From assembly GCF_003390925.1 (NCBI RefSeq), contig NZ_QUBS01000081.1, positions 1-64,000 on the forward strand: a stretch of DNA of 64,000 nt, read 5' to 3'. A model generated the notes under the pieces. The model was not told the origin of the DNA, made no database searches, and saw only the letters and a program-made list of their open reading frames with translations. Source of the stretch: Trinickia diaoshuihuensis. GTDB taxonomy: Bacteria > Pseudomonadota > Gammaproteobacteria > Burkholderiales > Burkholderiaceae. The position numbers and the translations under genes were made by a program. Every line of letters starts with the position of its first letter. Within the stretch, counting starts at the first letter, position 1. Below, piece after piece: positions 25,787-35,296 of the stretch.

Positions 25787-26137
25787 GTGCTCATCCACCC
25801 ATGTGTTGCACGCATTGTAGGGGCCGTTGTATGCGCAATTCTTATAATAAATTCGGCTATCGAAAGGCGGAATCGGCACGAAAGGGCCAAGCCCCACGCA
25901 TTGCATGGTGGCGGATTGCCGTCGAATGGCAACGCAGTGCGGTGCGCAAACCCTTGTCCAATAAGGAATTGCTGGGATACAAGAATGACGAGGCGCCGGA
26001 TCGAAGCGTTCATTGCTCTTATTCCGATAAGCATTTCATCGAAAAGCGAATATCGATCGTCGCTTATCTTGTTTGGGTTGCTTTCGGCCGACATGGTTAC
26101 ATCGCATCACATCATCATTGGAATGCGTGAGATCAAC
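25787..26137. promoter_or_regulatory. Divergent promoter region, LysR-FMO operon / ABC importer
   Basis: About 350 bases with lower G+C than the flanking genes. It contains a -10-like TATAAT at 25843-25848 in the plus direction, without a well-spaced -35 box. I see no gene in it. The LysR operator should lie here. Confidence 0.4.
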
Positions 26138-27328
26138 ATGTCGATAGAGTCGAAGGTAAAACCGGGCCGTCCGTTGCATCGTGTGTTGTTGGCCTGGGCC
26201 TTGAGCATGGCGGCTGCTTGGCCGCTCGTCCAGTCGAACGTGGCGCATGCGGCCGGCGATCCGTACTGGGTTGGCGTGACCGGCCCGTTGAGCGGACAGG
26301 ATGCTCAATACGGCGAGCAATGGAAGCGCGGCTTCGACCTCGCGCTGGAGCAAATCAACGCGAGCGGCGGCATCAACGGTCATCCGCTCGCGTACGACTT
26401 CGAAGATAGCCGCAGCGACCCGCGCCAGGCTGTCGCCATCGCGCAAAAGTTCGTCGACGACAAGCGCATCCTGCTCGAGCTGGGCGATTTGTCGAGCGGC
26501 GCCTCGATGGCCGCGTCGCCTATCTATCAGCGCGCGGGACTCGTGCAGTTCGGTTTCACGAACTCGCATCCGGACTTCACGAAGGGCGGTGATTTTATGT
26601 GGAGCACCGCGATCAGCCAGGCTGAAGAGCAGCCCTTGCTGGCCGACTACGTCACTAAAGGGCTCGGCTTCCGCAAGATCGCCGTGCTCTACCTGAACAC
26701 TGACTGGGGCCGCACGAGCAAGGACATCTTTGCCAAAGCCGCGGCGGCCAACGGCGCGCAGATCGTCGCAGCCGAGGGTTATCAACCCAACGAAAAAGAC
26801 TTTCGCGCGACGCTGACGCGCGTGAGAAGCGCCTCGCCGGATTCGATCGTACTGATCTCGTACTACTCCGACGGCGCGCAGATCGTTCGCCAAGCACGCG
26901 CCTCGGGCGTGCGCGAGCCCATCGCGGCGGTGGGCTCCGTGTACTCGCCGAAGTTCATCGAGCTAGGTGGCGAAGCGGTCAACGGTGTCTACACGGAATC
27001 GAACTTCTTCCCCGGCGATCCGCGCCCCGAAGTGCAAAGCTTCGTGCAGCGTTATCGCGCCCGCTACAACGCGGATCCGGATACGTTCGCAGCGCGGGCT
27101 TACGACGCAATGACGCTCGCGGCCGAACTGATTCGCCGGTATGGCGCGACGCGCGGCGGCGTGCATGACGGCTTTGCAAAGATCGATAACGTACCGAGCG
27201 TGATCTTCGGCAAATTCCGCTTCGATCCGCAAACGCGCCGCGTGGCCGGCGCGAAGAATCTCGACCTCGTCGTGAAGGGCGGCAAGTTCGCGCTGTGGGA
27301 CGGCGCGAGCGCGCCGCACGCTCAGTAA
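26138..27328 (+). CDS. Branched-chain-type ABC transporter substrate-binding protein (LivK-like)
   Basis: A 396-residue periplasmic binding protein. The signal peptide has a hydrophobic [15 protein letters not shown] core and cleavage near AHA-A at residues 36-39. The mature protein shows the type I fold of the LivK/amide-binding family: [49 protein letters not shown], and [17 protein letters not shown]. The ATG at 26138 is taken since GAG precedes it and the signal peptide begins there. It is first in an importer operon with fused permease and two ATPases. The ligand is unknown; amino acids, amides or an FMO substrate are all possible. Confidence 0.85.
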   Translation: MSIESKVKPGRPLHRVLLAWALSMAAAWPLVQSNVAHAAGDPYWVGVTGPLSGQDAQYGEQWKRGFDLALEQINASGGINGHPLAYDFEDSRSDPRQAVAIAQKFVDDKRILLELGDLSSGASMAASPIYQRAGLVQFGFTNSHPDFTKGGDFMWSTAISQAEEQPLLADYVTKGLGFRKIAVLYLNTDWGRTSKDIFAKAAAANGAQIVAAEGYQPNEKDFRATLTRVRSASPDSIVLISYYSDGAQIVRQARASGVREPIAAVGSVYSPKFIELGGEAVNGVYTESNFFPGDPRPEVQSFVQRYRARYNADPDTFAARAYDAMTLAAELIRRYGATRGGVHDGFAKIDNVPSVIFGKFRFDPQTRRVAGAKNLDLVVKGGKFALWDGASAPHAQ

Positions 27329-27354
27329 TCCACCGCATCGATCGAGGCTTTGTC

Positions 27355-29178
27355 ATGGCAGCGTGGTTCGACTACACCATCAACGGGCTTATCGTCGGCA
27401 ATATCTATGCGCTGCTTGCCGTCGGCCTCGCGTTGATTTTCGGCGTCTCGCACCTCATCAATTTCGCACACGGCTCGGTGTATATGGCGGGCGGCTTCAT
27501 CGGCTGGCTGTGCCTCGCGCGGTTGGGCTTGCCGCTGCCCGTTGCATTGCTCGCCACGGTAGCCGGCTGCGCGCTGCTCGGGATCGCTATCGAACGTATC
27601 GGTCTGCGGCCGCTACAGGGCGCCGCGCGCATTGCGCCGCTACTCGCAACGATCGGCATCAGTTTCGTGCTCGATCAACTGGCGCAGATCGTGTTTGGCC
27701 CGGATCCGCGCGCCGTGCCCGGCTCGTTGCCCCAATGGGCCGTGACGATCGGCGGTGCATCGCTGAACTCGCTGGATCTGCTGATCGCGGCGATCGGCGT
27801 CGGCGCGGCCGCCGTACTGTACGCGTTTCTGCGCTTCACGCGGCTCGGCTGGGCCGTGCGAGCGACCGCGCAGGATCGCGATGCCGCCCAGCAGATGGGC
27901 GTGAACGTGCATGCGGTGAACCGCACGGTGTTCGCCATCGCATGCGGCCTCGGCGGACTCAGCGGCCTGCTGGTCGGCATGTACTACAACAGCATCGATC
28001 CCGCGATGGGCTTTCAGGCGACGCTAAAAGGCGTGGTGGCGTTGTTGATCGGTGGCCTCGGCAACGTGCCCGGCGCGATCGCGGGCAGTCTGCTGCTCGG
28101 TCTCGTCGAGAGCTATGGCGTTGCGCTGTTCGGCACGAGTTATCGCGATTTGTTCGCCTTCGCGCTGTTATTGCTGTTTCTCGTGCTGCGTCCCAATGGG
28201 TTGTTCAGTGCGAACCGCCGCTTGCCGCCCGAACCGTTGACGGGAACCTTTCTCTCGAACCGGCAAGCGGTGCGTCTCTCGCCGCGCATAGTCGGCGTGC
28301 TCGTTGCGATCGCCTTCGCGTTGCCGCTCGCGGCCCCGTTCCCCTATCTGTTGCAGACGCTGACGAACGGCTGGGTGTTCGGATTGCTGGCGTTGAGCCT
28401 CACGCTCGTGGCGGGCACCGTCGGGCAGATCTCGCTGGGGCATGCCGCGCTGTTGTTGATCGGCGCGTATGCGTCGGCGCTGCTCTCGGGGAATCTGGGT
28501 TGGTCGCCCGTGTTGACGATCGTGCTGGCCGGCGGCATGACGGCAGCCATCGGTACGCTTTTGGTCTATCCGTCGTTTCGACTGCGCGGGCACTATGTGT
28601 CGATCGCGACGCTCGGGATCGGCGAGATCGTCGGGCTCGTTATCCTCAACTGGGACGGCCTGACGCGCGGACCGATCGGCGTGACCGGCATCGCGCCGTT
28701 ATCGCTCTTCGGCCGGCCGCTATCGGATGCGCGCTCGGCCTACTGGTTCACGCTTGCCGTGCTCGTCGTACTGGCGTGGCTGCAACTGCGGCTGTTGCGC
28801 TCGCACCTAGGGCGCACATGGCGCGCGATTCGCGAAGACGACGTCGCCGCGCGCGCATACGGCGTGAGGCCGAACCGCTACAAGGCGATCGCGTTTGCGT
28901 GCGGCGGCTTGTCGGCCGGTATCGGCGGGGCGATCGCCGCGCACTTGTACAGCTACATCAACTACCAAACGTTCGATTCCCAGGTCTCCATTCTTGGCCT
29001 CACGATGGTGATCCTCGGGGGCCTAGGCAACGTGCCGGGCGCCATAGTGGGCTCCGTGGCGCTCGTGGGGCTTCCCGAACTGATCCGCTTCGCAGCCGAC
29101 TACCGGATGCTGGTCTACGGCGTGGTGTTGCTGTTGCTCGTTCGTTTCCGCCCGCAGGGGCTGTTCGGTACCGTTTGA
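27355..29178 (+). CDS. Fused LivH-LivM branched-chain-type ABC permease
   Basis: A single 607-residue protein contains both permease subunits. Residues 1-290 are LivH-like ([48 protein letters not shown]). After a linker ([12 protein letters not shown]), residues 320-607 are LivM-like ([39 protein letters not shown]). Both halves keep the cytoplasmic coupling loop (WAVRATAQD and [15 protein letters not shown]). The fusion is clean and in frame over its full length. Start ATG 27355 follows the binding-protein stop by 26 bases. Confidence 0.9.
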   Translation: MAAWFDYTINGLIVGNIYALLAVGLALIFGVSHLINFAHGSVYMAGGFIGWLCLARLGLPLPVALLATVAGCALLGIAIERIGLRPLQGAARIAPLLATIGISFVLDQLAQIVFGPDPRAVPGSLPQWAVTIGGASLNSLDLLIAAIGVGAAAVLYAFLRFTRLGWAVRATAQDRDAAQQMGVNVHAVNRTVFAIACGLGGLSGLLVGMYYNSIDPAMGFQATLKGVVALLIGGLGNVPGAIAGSLLLGLVESYGVALFGTSYRDLFAFALLLLFLVLRPNGLFSANRRLPPEPLTGTFLSNRQAVRLSPRIVGVLVAIAFALPLAAPFPYLLQTLTNGWVFGLLALSLTLVAGTVGQISLGHAALLLIGAYASALLSGNLGWSPVLTIVLAGGMTAAIGTLLVYPSFRLRGHYVSIATLGIGEIVGLVILNWDGLTRGPIGVTGIAPLSLFGRPLSDARSAYWFTLAVLVVLAWLQLRLLRSHLGRTWRAIREDDVAARAYGVRPNRYKAIAFACGGLSAGIGGAIAAHLYSYINYQTFDSQVSILGLTMVILGGLGNVPGAIVGSVALVGLPELIRFAADYRMLVYGVVLLLLVRFRPQGLFGTV

Positions 29179-29188
29179 GGAGAGTGCG

Positions 29189-30058
29189 ATGACGATTGCC
29201 GGCAACGAGGGGCGTCCCATCTTATTCGACGTTCGGCATGTAACACGCCGTTTCGGCGGCCTCACGGCCGTCAACGAAGTGAGTTTCGACGTCGCCCAAA
29301 GCGAGTGCGTGAGCGTGATCGGACCGAATGGCGCGGGCAAATCGACGCTGTTCAATCTGCTCGCCGGAACGGACAAACCCGACGAGGGCATCGTGCGATT
29401 CGACGGCGAAGACGTGACGGGCTATCCGCCCGACGACCTCGCCAGACGCGGCGTGGCGCGTACCTTCCAGCATGGGCGCGTGTTCGGCAACCTCTCGGTG
29501 CTCGACAACGTGTTGATCGGCGCGCACTCGCGTCTTACCGTCGCGCGGCCCGGCTTGCCGTTGATCGGCGCGATTGCCGAGGTGTTCCGCGCGCTTGCGC
29601 CAAGAGCGGCAGTACGCGACGAGGAGGAGCGTCTGCGCGACGAAGCGAAGCGCGTCCTCGCGCGCTTCGGCACGCGGCTGTTGCCGCGCATCGATGCGCC
29701 CGCGCACAGCCTGTCATACGCCAACCGGCGGCGTGTCGAAATTGCCCGCGCGCTGATGCTTCATCCTCGCATCCTGCTGCTCGACGAGCCGACCGCGGGG
29801 ATGAACGAATCCGAGACGGCGCAGATGGAAGAGCTCCTGCTCGAACTGAAGCGCGAAGGGCTCACGATTCTCTTGATCGAACACAAGCTCGACCTCGTGA
29901 TGCGTCTCTCGGACCGGGTGATCGTGCTCGACGACGGGCGCGAGATCGCATCGGGGATGCCCGAGGAAGTCCGCGACAACCCACTCGTTATCGAGGCGTA
30001 TCTCGGGCACCGCCATCTCGGCCGGCAGACCGGCCACCCAGTGCACGCCGCGGCCTGA
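29189..30058 (+). CDS. Branched-chain-type ABC transporter ATPase (LivG-like)
   Basis: A 289-residue ATPase with Walker A GPNGAGKST near residue 47, the LivG-specific long insert around FQHGRVFGNLSVLDNVLIG, the signature LSYANRRRVEIARAL, Walker B LLLDEPTAGMNESE and the H-loop IEHKLDLVM. It couples to the fused permease. It starts ten bases after the permease stop. The signature motif reads LSYAN rather than LSGGQ, as is usual for LivG-type proteins. Confidence 0.9.
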   Translation: MTIAGNEGRPILFDVRHVTRRFGGLTAVNEVSFDVAQSECVSVIGPNGAGKSTLFNLLAGTDKPDEGIVRFDGEDVTGYPPDDLARRGVARTFQHGRVFGNLSVLDNVLIGAHSRLTVARPGLPLIGAIAEVFRALAPRAAVRDEEERLRDEAKRVLARFGTRLLPRIDAPAHSLSYANRRRVEIARALMLHPRILLLDEPTAGMNESETAQMEELLLELKREGLTILLIEHKLDLVMRLSDRVIVLDDGREIASGMPEEVRDNPLVIEAYLGHRHLGRQTGHPVHAAA

Positions 30059-30112
30059 GCCGCCTGCCCGCGAGCGATCGCACGCCCAACATAGTCTTAC
30101 GCGACACGCGCC

Positions 30113-30853
30113 ATGACGGATATTCAGCTCAAACTCGACAGCATCGATACGTTCTACGGACAAAGCCAAGTCCATTTCGGCGTGAGCCTCGCGGTGCCGC
30201 GCGGCGAAATCGTGTGCCTGCTCGGCGGCAATGCGAGCGGGAAGTCGACGGCGATGAAGGTGATCCTCGGGCTGCACAAGCCGCGTTCTGGAGACGTCGT
30301 GTTCGGGGGGCAATCGTTGAAGGGAATGCCGACAGCGCAAATCATTCGGCGCGGCATTGCATCGGTGCCGGAGGCGCGTCGTTTGTTTAGCGACATGACC
30401 GTACGCGAGAACCTCCTGATGGGCGCGTTCTCGCGCGGCGATCGCGACGGCATTGCCGACGACTACGAGCGCATGCTCGACCTGTTTCCGCGCGTGAAAG
30501 AACGGCTCGCCCAGCGCGCCGGCACGCTTTCCGGCGGCGAGCAGCAGATGGTGGCGATGGCGCGCGCCTTGATGAGCCGGCCGTCGCTCGTCTGCATGGA
30601 CGAGCCGACGATGGGGCTTTCTCCGCTCTACGTCGATAAGGTCCTCGAACTGATCCGCACCGTGAACGAACAAGGCGTGACCTTCTTCATGGTGGAGCAG
30701 AACGCGAGTCTCGCACTGCAGATCGCGCACCGTGGGTATGTGCTGCAAACAGGGCGGGTCGTGCTATCGGGCGATGCGCGCAGCTTGCTCGGCGACCAAC
30801 GGATACGCGACGCCTATTTGGGCGGCGCGCTGGCTGCGGAAACGGCGTCTTGA
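30113..30853 (+). CDS. Branched-chain-type ABC transporter ATPase (LivF-like)
   Basis: A 246-residue ATPase with Walker A GGNASGKST near residues 39-47 (an unusual GGNAS in place of GxNGA), the LivF landmark GIASVPEARRLFSDMTVRENL, signature LSGGEQQMVAMARAL, Walker B VCMDEPTMGLSP and switch VEQNA. It is the second ATPase of the importer, 54 bases after the LivG-like gene. No terminator hairpin is evident after it. Confidence 0.9.
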   Translation: MTDIQLKLDSIDTFYGQSQVHFGVSLAVPRGEIVCLLGGNASGKSTAMKVILGLHKPRSGDVVFGGQSLKGMPTAQIIRRGIASVPEARRLFSDMTVRENLLMGAFSRGDRDGIADDYERMLDLFPRVKERLAQRAGTLSGGEQQMVAMARALMSRPSLVCMDEPTMGLSPLYVDKVLELIRTVNEQGVTFFMVEQNASLALQIAHRGYVLQTGRVVLSGDARSLLGDQRIRDAYLGGALAAETAS

Positions 30854-31007
30854 CGATGCGCTGCATATGACCGGCGCCGCTTTGCTCGTGACGATTTTTT
30901 CGTTCACTGCAAAGCATGCCATTGCTAAAGTCACGGCTCGTTGCACGCGGAGCATGCCGACACGGCGCACGCGGTAAGGCAAAAAATATCAAAAAGGGTT
31001 TGTCCAC

Positions 31008-31826
31008 ATGAAAATCAAATATCTCGGCGCCGCGGTCATGGGGTTGATGCTCGCCGTCTCCGGCGTTGCGCATGCCGATCGTCTCGACGACATCAAGAAG
31101 GCGGGCGTGCTACGCGTCGCAACGTTCGACAGCAATCCTCCGTTCGGTTTCGTCGATCCGAAGAGCAACCAGATCGTCGGCCTCGACGTGGATTACGCGC
31201 GCGCCGTTGCCGGTAAGCTCGGCGTGAAGCTTGAAATCCAGCCGACCAATCCGGCGAACCGCATTGCGTTTCTGAAATCGGGCAAGGTCGATCTGGTTTT
31301 TGCGAACTTCACGATTACCGACGAGCGCAAGAAGGAAGTCGACTTCAGCACGCCGTATTTCGCGTCGGGCACGCAGTTCATCGCGAAGAAAGGCTTTCTC
31401 AAGAACCCGCAGCAATTGAACAGTTTGCGCATCGGCGCCGACAAGGGCACGACGAACGAGCAGCAGGTGCGCGCGCAGTTCCCGGGCGCAACGATCGTGG
31501 CCTATGACGACACGCCGTTCGCGTTCGCGGCGCTGCGCGCGGGCAACGTGCAGGCGATTACACAAGACGGCCCGAAGCTCGTGGCGCTGCTCGCCAATGT
31601 GCCGGACAAGGCCAATTACGAAGTCTCGCCGTTCACGATATCGAACGACTACGAAGGCGTCGGCGTGCCCAAGGGCGAAACGCGGCTCGTGACGTTCGTC
31701 GACGGCACGCTCAAGGAACTCGAGGCCAACGGCACCGCGGGAAAGATCTACAACCATTGGTTTGGTCCGGCAAGTCCCGCACCGTTGCCGCGCTTGTTCA
31801 AGATCGGCGATCCGCAAAAGAGCTGA
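31008..31826 (+). CDS. Amino-acid ABC transporter substrate-binding protein (SBP family 3)
   Basis: A 272-residue periplasmic protein: signal peptide (LGAAVMGLMLAVSGVAHA, cleavage near residue 24), then LDDIKKAGVLRVATFDSNPPFGFVD, typical of the polar-amino-acid/cystine group. The ligand pocket shows GLDVDYARAVAGKLGVKLE, FTITDERKKEVDFSTPYF (with the Arg-like contact region), and GADKGTTNEQQV. It begins an importer unit with two permeases. Placed next to a cysteine-desulfurase encapsulin island it may bind cysteine, cystine or a related thiol amino acid, but specificity cannot be read from sequence. Confidence 0.85.
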   Translation: MKIKYLGAAVMGLMLAVSGVAHADRLDDIKKAGVLRVATFDSNPPFGFVDPKSNQIVGLDVDYARAVAGKLGVKLEIQPTNPANRIAFLKSGKVDLVFANFTITDERKKEVDFSTPYFASGTQFIAKKGFLKNPQQLNSLRIGADKGTTNEQQVRAQFPGATIVAYDDTPFAFAALRAGNVQAITQDGPKLVALLANVPDKANYEVSPFTISNDYEGVGVPKGETRLVTFVDGTLKELEANGTAGKIYNHWFGPASPAPLPRLFKIGDPQKS

Positions 31827-31855
31827 TTTCATAGCCCCGAATAGAAGAATATCGA

Positions 31856-32596
31856 ATGAACGGCTGGCTGGCGCCGAAGTACGCCGAATGGCTTGCGCGC
31901 GGTTTTCTCACGACGTTGACATTGTCGGGTTGCGTGATCGTTACGGCGACGCTGGCCGGGTTCGTGCTGGCGCTCGCGCTCGATCCGCGCATCGTGCGAA
32001 ACCACGCCGTTGCGCGCGGGGCTGCCTCGTACGTGCTCGTGTTCCGCAATTCGCCGCTGCTGGTCCAATTGCTCTTCTGGTATTTCGGCGCGGCCACGCT
32101 GCTGCCGCCAAACTGGATGGGGTGGCTCAATAGCGCGCATTCGTTCAACTTGGGGCCCATTACGCTCACCTGGCCGTCGTTCGAGTTCGTGGCGGCGTGG
32201 GTTGGACTCACCTGCTATTCGGCCACGTTCATCGGCGAGGAGTTCAGGGCCGGTATCCGCGGCGTGAAGCCGGCGCAATATCAGGCCGCGGCGGCACTTG
32301 GGCTGACGCCGTTCGCCATCTTCCGTTACGTGATCCTGCCGCAAGCGCTGCGAATCGCCACGCCGCCGCTTGCCGGTCAATACATGAATATCGTGAAGAA
32401 TTCGTCACTCGCCATGGCGATCGGTCTCGCGGAACTCTCCTATACGTCCCGTCAGGTGGACACCGAAACCTTCAAAACGTTTCAGGCGTTCGGCGCCGCG
32501 ACCGTGCTCTATATCGTCACCATCGCGGCGATCGAAGCCATGCTGCTCGTGCTGAAGCGCCGCGGCGCTCCAGGCTGGCACGGGGAGCAGGCATGA
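31856..32596 (+). CDS. Amino-acid ABC transporter permease (HisMQ type)
   Basis: A 246-residue membrane protein with the HisMQ topology: first segment FLTTLTLSGCVIVTATLAGFVLAL, then YVLVFRNSPLLVQLLFWYF (the conserved RNSPLLVQ loop), and the coupling EAA loop IRGVKPAQYQAAAALGLTPF with the LPQALRIATPP that follows. It overlaps the next permease by four bases (ATGA), so the pair forms a heterodimeric pore. Confidence 0.9.
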   Translation: MNGWLAPKYAEWLARGFLTTLTLSGCVIVTATLAGFVLALALDPRIVRNHAVARGAASYVLVFRNSPLLVQLLFWYFGAATLLPPNWMGWLNSAHSFNLGPITLTWPSFEFVAAWVGLTCYSATFIGEEFRAGIRGVKPAQYQAAAALGLTPFAIFRYVILPQALRIATPPLAGQYMNIVKNSSLAMAIGLAELSYTSRQVDTETFKTFQAFGAATVLYIVTIAAIEAMLLVLKRRGAPGWHGEQA

Positions 32597-33297
32597 GCAC
32601 GTTCGAATGGTGGCCGACGTTGCGCTACTTGCTGCTCGGCACATTTCCCGAGGGGCCGCTCGGTGGCGCGGCGCTGACGATCGCGATGTCGATCGTATCG
32701 GCGCTGCTGTCCGCCGTCGTGGGACTCGCCGGCGGCATCGCGCTGTCGATGACGCGCGGCGCGCTCCATCTGGCGATGACCGCCATCGTCGGCTTCTTCA
32801 GGGCCATTCCGGTGCTGATGCTGATCTTTTGGACGTTCTTCCTGATGCCGATGTTGCTGCATATCGACGCGCCGGGAATCGCAACCGTCATGTGTGCGTT
32901 GGCATTGATCGGCGGCGCCTATCTCTCGCACTCGGTGCATGCCGGTATCGCGGCGGTGGGGCGAGGGCAACAGCAGGCCGCGCTATCGCTGGGCATGACG
33001 CGCTGGCAGGCCCTGCGTCATGTGTTGCTGCCTCAGGCGGTTCGGATGATGGCGCCATCGTTCGTGAACCAGTGGGTGTCGTTGATCAAGGACACGTCGC
33101 TGGCTTATATCGTCGGCGTCCCGGAGTTCACCTTTCTTGCCAATCAAGTGAACAATCGTCTGATGGTCTATCCGGCCCAGATCTTCTTATTCGTCGGATT
33201 CGTCTATCTGCTGCTTTGCTCGGCCATGCAATGGTGCGCGGCACGTGTGCTCGATCGCCGGCCGGGGGCCAATCGCGCGCACGCCGCGCTTCTTTAG
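32593..33297 (+). CDS. Amino-acid ABC transporter permease, second subunit
   Basis: A 234-residue HisMQ-type permease. AIPVLMLIFWTFFLMPM replaces the usual TP-x-x-x-Q loop, and the EAA loop is AAVGRGQQQAALSLGMTRWQALRHVLLPQAVRMM. The ATG at 32593 overlaps the previous stop. No ABC ATPase gene follows: after 110 bases comes rhodanese, and upstream are the livGF ATPases of another subfamily. The importer therefore lacks a dedicated ATPase here and would have to share one encoded elsewhere. Confidence 0.9.
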   Translation: MSTFEWWPTLRYLLLGTFPEGPLGGAALTIAMSIVSALLSAVVGLAGGIALSMTRGALHLAMTAIVGFFRAIPVLMLIFWTFFLMPMLLHIDAPGIATVMCALALIGGAYLSHSVHAGIAAVGRGQQQAALSLGMTRWQALRHVLLPQAVRMMAPSFVNQWVSLIKDTSLAYIVGVPEFTFLANQVNNRLMVYPAQIFLFVGFVYLLLCSAMQWCAARVLDRRPGANRAHAALL

Positions 33298-33407
33298 AAA
33301 TGAAAATTTATTGGTTCGTCGTGGATCGGCGCGCGGGCATGATCGTTTCCTGATGGCTATAGACGGCTTGGCGCTGATTTATCCAAGCAACGACCTCAGG
33401 AGGCGCA

Positions 33408-33875
33408 ATGGCAGCAGTACTCGAAGAGCGGCCGGTCCAAACCGTGCTCGCAGCGGCACGCGAACAGGCGGAAAAAGAAGGGCTGGCCTATGGCGGCGGC
33501 GTCGCGCCGCGCGATGCATGGGCCTTGTTTTCGCAGGGCGGTGCGGTGTTGGTCGACGTCCGTACCGCCGAGGAACGTAAGTTCGTCGGTCATGTGCCGG
33601 GCAGCGTGCACGTGCCCTGGGCGACCGGAACGAGCTTGACGCGCAATCCGCGCTTCGTGCGCGAACTCGAGGCGAAGACAGGCAAGGAAGCGGTCTTGTT
33701 GTTGCTGTGCCGCAGCGGCAACCGGTCGGCGCTCGCGGCGGAAGCGGCGGCGAAGGCCGGCTTCGCGAATGTGTTCAACGTCCTCGAAGGTTTCGAAGGC
33801 GCGCTCGACGACGCGCAGCACCGCGGCCGCCAAAACGGTTGGCGCTTTCACGCGCTGCCGTGGGTGCAGGATTAG
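33408..33875 (+). CDS. Rhodanese-like sulfurtransferase
   Basis: A 155-residue single rhodanese domain. The catalytic loop LLCRSGNRS puts the persulfide-forming Cys at residue 101; VLVDVRTAEERKFVGHVPGSVHVPW is the N-terminal CH2A-like stretch, and GWRFHALPW closes the domain. An AGGAGG site lies just before the ATG. The 30-residue N-terminal helix and the C-terminal GWRxxxLPW are typical of the rhodanese that travels with family 2A encapsulin operons. It probably accepts or transfers sulfane sulfur released by the cysteine desulfurase. It is first in the island core, 112 bases before the acetyltransferase gene. Confidence 0.9.
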   Translation: MAAVLEERPVQTVLAAAREQAEKEGLAYGGGVAPRDAWALFSQGGAVLVDVRTAEERKFVGHVPGSVHVPWATGTSLTRNPRFVRELEAKTGKEAVLLLLCRSGNRSALAAEAAAKAGFANVFNVLEGFEGALDDAQHRGRQNGWRFHALPWVQD

Positions 33876-33987
33876 CGCGCGCGTGCGGTGAATCGTTCGG
33901 ATGCATCACGGGGATGGCAGGTGCGATGCGTTGCGGACGGGTCTTGCTCAGCCACTTGCCGACGATGAATCATAAGGAGATCAGCCT

Positions 33988-34938
33988 GTGGCCGTATTCG
34001 ATATCGATGCAATCGTGGGATCGCTCCATACGGTTCGGCAACGATGGCGCGACGAGCAAAAGCGCGCGCTGGAGCCGGGCGGCCGCGACTTGCCCTCGCG
34101 CGATGCGTTGTCGGAAGTGCTCGACGCCCTGAAGGGCGTGCTCTTTCCGATGCGGCTCGGGCCGCCGAGCCTGCGTCAGGATAGCGAGAACTTCTACGTC
34201 GCCCATGCGCTCGACGCCGCATTGCACGGCCTGCTCGCGCAGGCCCGGCTCGAATTGCAGTACATCGCGCGTCGTGAGGGCAAAGACAGCGACGCTGTGG
34301 AGGCGCGCGCGCTGCAAGCCGTGCGCGCGTTCGCGCAGCGCTTGCCCGAAATCCGCGCGCGGCTGGACAGCGATGTGATCGCGGCATATCACGGCGATCC
34401 GGCGGCAGGTAGCGTCGATGAGGTGCTGCTTTGCTATCCCGGCGTACTCGCCATGATCCATCACCGTTTGGCGCATGAGCTCTACGGGTTGGGGTTGCCG
34501 TTGCTGGCGCGTATCGTGGCCGAGCTTGCGCACGCGCAGACCGGCATCGACATCCATCCGGGCGCGCGGATCGGCGCAGGTTTCTTTATCGACCACGGCA
34601 CGGGCGTCGTGATCGGCGAAACGTCGATCATCGGGCAGCGCGTGCGCGTTTATCAAGCGGTGACGCTCGGCGCCAAGCGCTTTCCGCTCAATGCAGACGG
34701 TCACCTCGAAAAGGGTCTCGCGCGTCATCCCATCGTCGAGGACGACGTCGTCATCTACGCCGGCGCGACGATCCTCGGCCGCGTGACGATTGGCCGCGGT
34801 GCGACGATCGGCGGCAACGTGTGGATTACGCAGGACGTCGCACCGGGCACCCACGTGACGCAGGCCAGCTTGCGCAGCAAATCGAGCCGGGCCGCGGGCG
34901 CCGTGCTCGCCGCAGCGGCGGCGGGAGCGCACTCATGA
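33988..34938 (+). CDS. epsC: Serine O-acetyltransferase, EpsC/SrpH type
   Basis: A 316-residue protein with a GTG start (33988) preceded by AAGGAG. Residues 1-160 are the helical SAT N-domain (PGVLAMIHHRLAHELY), and residues 175-290 are the left-handed beta-helix of hexapeptide repeats (IHPGARIGAGFFIDHGTGVVIGET carries the catalytic DHGTG, then IGRGATIGGNVWIT). It acetylates serine with acetyl-CoA to O-acetylserine, the precursor of cysteine. The Synechococcus srp operon pairs the same enzyme (SrpH) with encapsulin SrpI. It overlaps the XRE gene by four bases. Confidence 0.9.
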   Translation: MAVFDIDAIVGSLHTVRQRWRDEQKRALEPGGRDLPSRDALSEVLDALKGVLFPMRLGPPSLRQDSENFYVAHALDAALHGLLAQARLELQYIARREGKDSDAVEARALQAVRAFAQRLPEIRARLDSDVIAAYHGDPAAGSVDEVLLCYPGVLAMIHHRLAHELYGLGLPLLARIVAELAHAQTGIDIHPGARIGAGFFIDHGTGVVIGETSIIGQRVRVYQAVTLGAKRFPLNADGHLEKGLARHPIVEDDVVIYAGATILGRVTIGRGATIGGNVWITQDVAPGTHVTQASLRSKSSRAAGAVLAAAAAGAHS

Positions 34939-35201
34939 CCACGCTCGTTCGGAACTTCGGGGCCGCGGTGCGTGCACTGCGCGAGGCGCACGCCTGGTCG
35001 CAAGAGCAGCTCGCGGAGCACGCGGGATTGAACCGCTCGTATGTCGGCGAAATCGAGCGCGGCACGGCGATCGCGTCGATCGTCACGGTCGACAAACTGG
35101 CCCGCGCGCTCGACGTTCCCATCGCGACGCTGCTCGGCGTGCCGCCCGAAGCAGCGGCGGTCGCGCCCGCCCCCGCGTTCCCGGGCAGTACCGGCCGGTG
35201 A
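34935..35201 (+). CDS. Small XRE-family regulator of the encapsulin island
   Basis: An 88-residue helix-turn-helix protein: FGAAVRALREAHAWSQEQLAEHAGLNRSYVGEIERG is a complete Cro/C1 HTH in residues 8-44, followed by a short domain ending VPPEAAAVAPAPAF. Its ATG overlaps the stop of the acetyltransferase gene, so the two are translated together. It lies between two enzyme genes of the sulfur island, upstream of the shell gene, and is a natural candidate for its regulator. No operator can be assigned. Confidence 0.8.
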   Translation: MTTLVRNFGAAVRALREAHAWSQEQLAEHAGLNRSYVGEIERGTAIASIVTVDKLARALDVPIATLLGVPPEAAAVAPAPAFPGSTGR

Positions 35202-35214
35202 CGGCTATAGCATG

Positions 35215-35243
35215 TTGAACGGTATTTTGAGGCTCTCGATAAT
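35215..35243 (+). promoter_or_regulatory. Candidate sigma70 promoter before encapsulin gene
   Basis: TTGAAC (35215-35220) and GATAAT (35238-35243) are spaced by 17 bases, and transcription would begin about 45 bases before the shell ATG. This suggests the shell and desulfurase have their own promoter in addition to readthrough from the rhodanese-SAT-XRE genes. The surrounding sequence is locally A+T rich. Confidence 0.45.
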
Positions 35244-35296
35244 TCCCAGCGCTAATAAGCATTCCCGCATGTCTTCTATCGACCTGGAGCCTCAGA

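Noticed and set aside
27363-29192. Plus-strand frame of 609 codons in LivHM
   Set aside because: Out-of-frame shadow rich in Arg and Ala; the other frame gives a full LivH-LivM fusion.
34935-35201. XRE gene as an antitoxin
   Set aside because: No toxin gene adjoins it and it is embedded by overlap in a metabolic operon, so a regulator role fits better.
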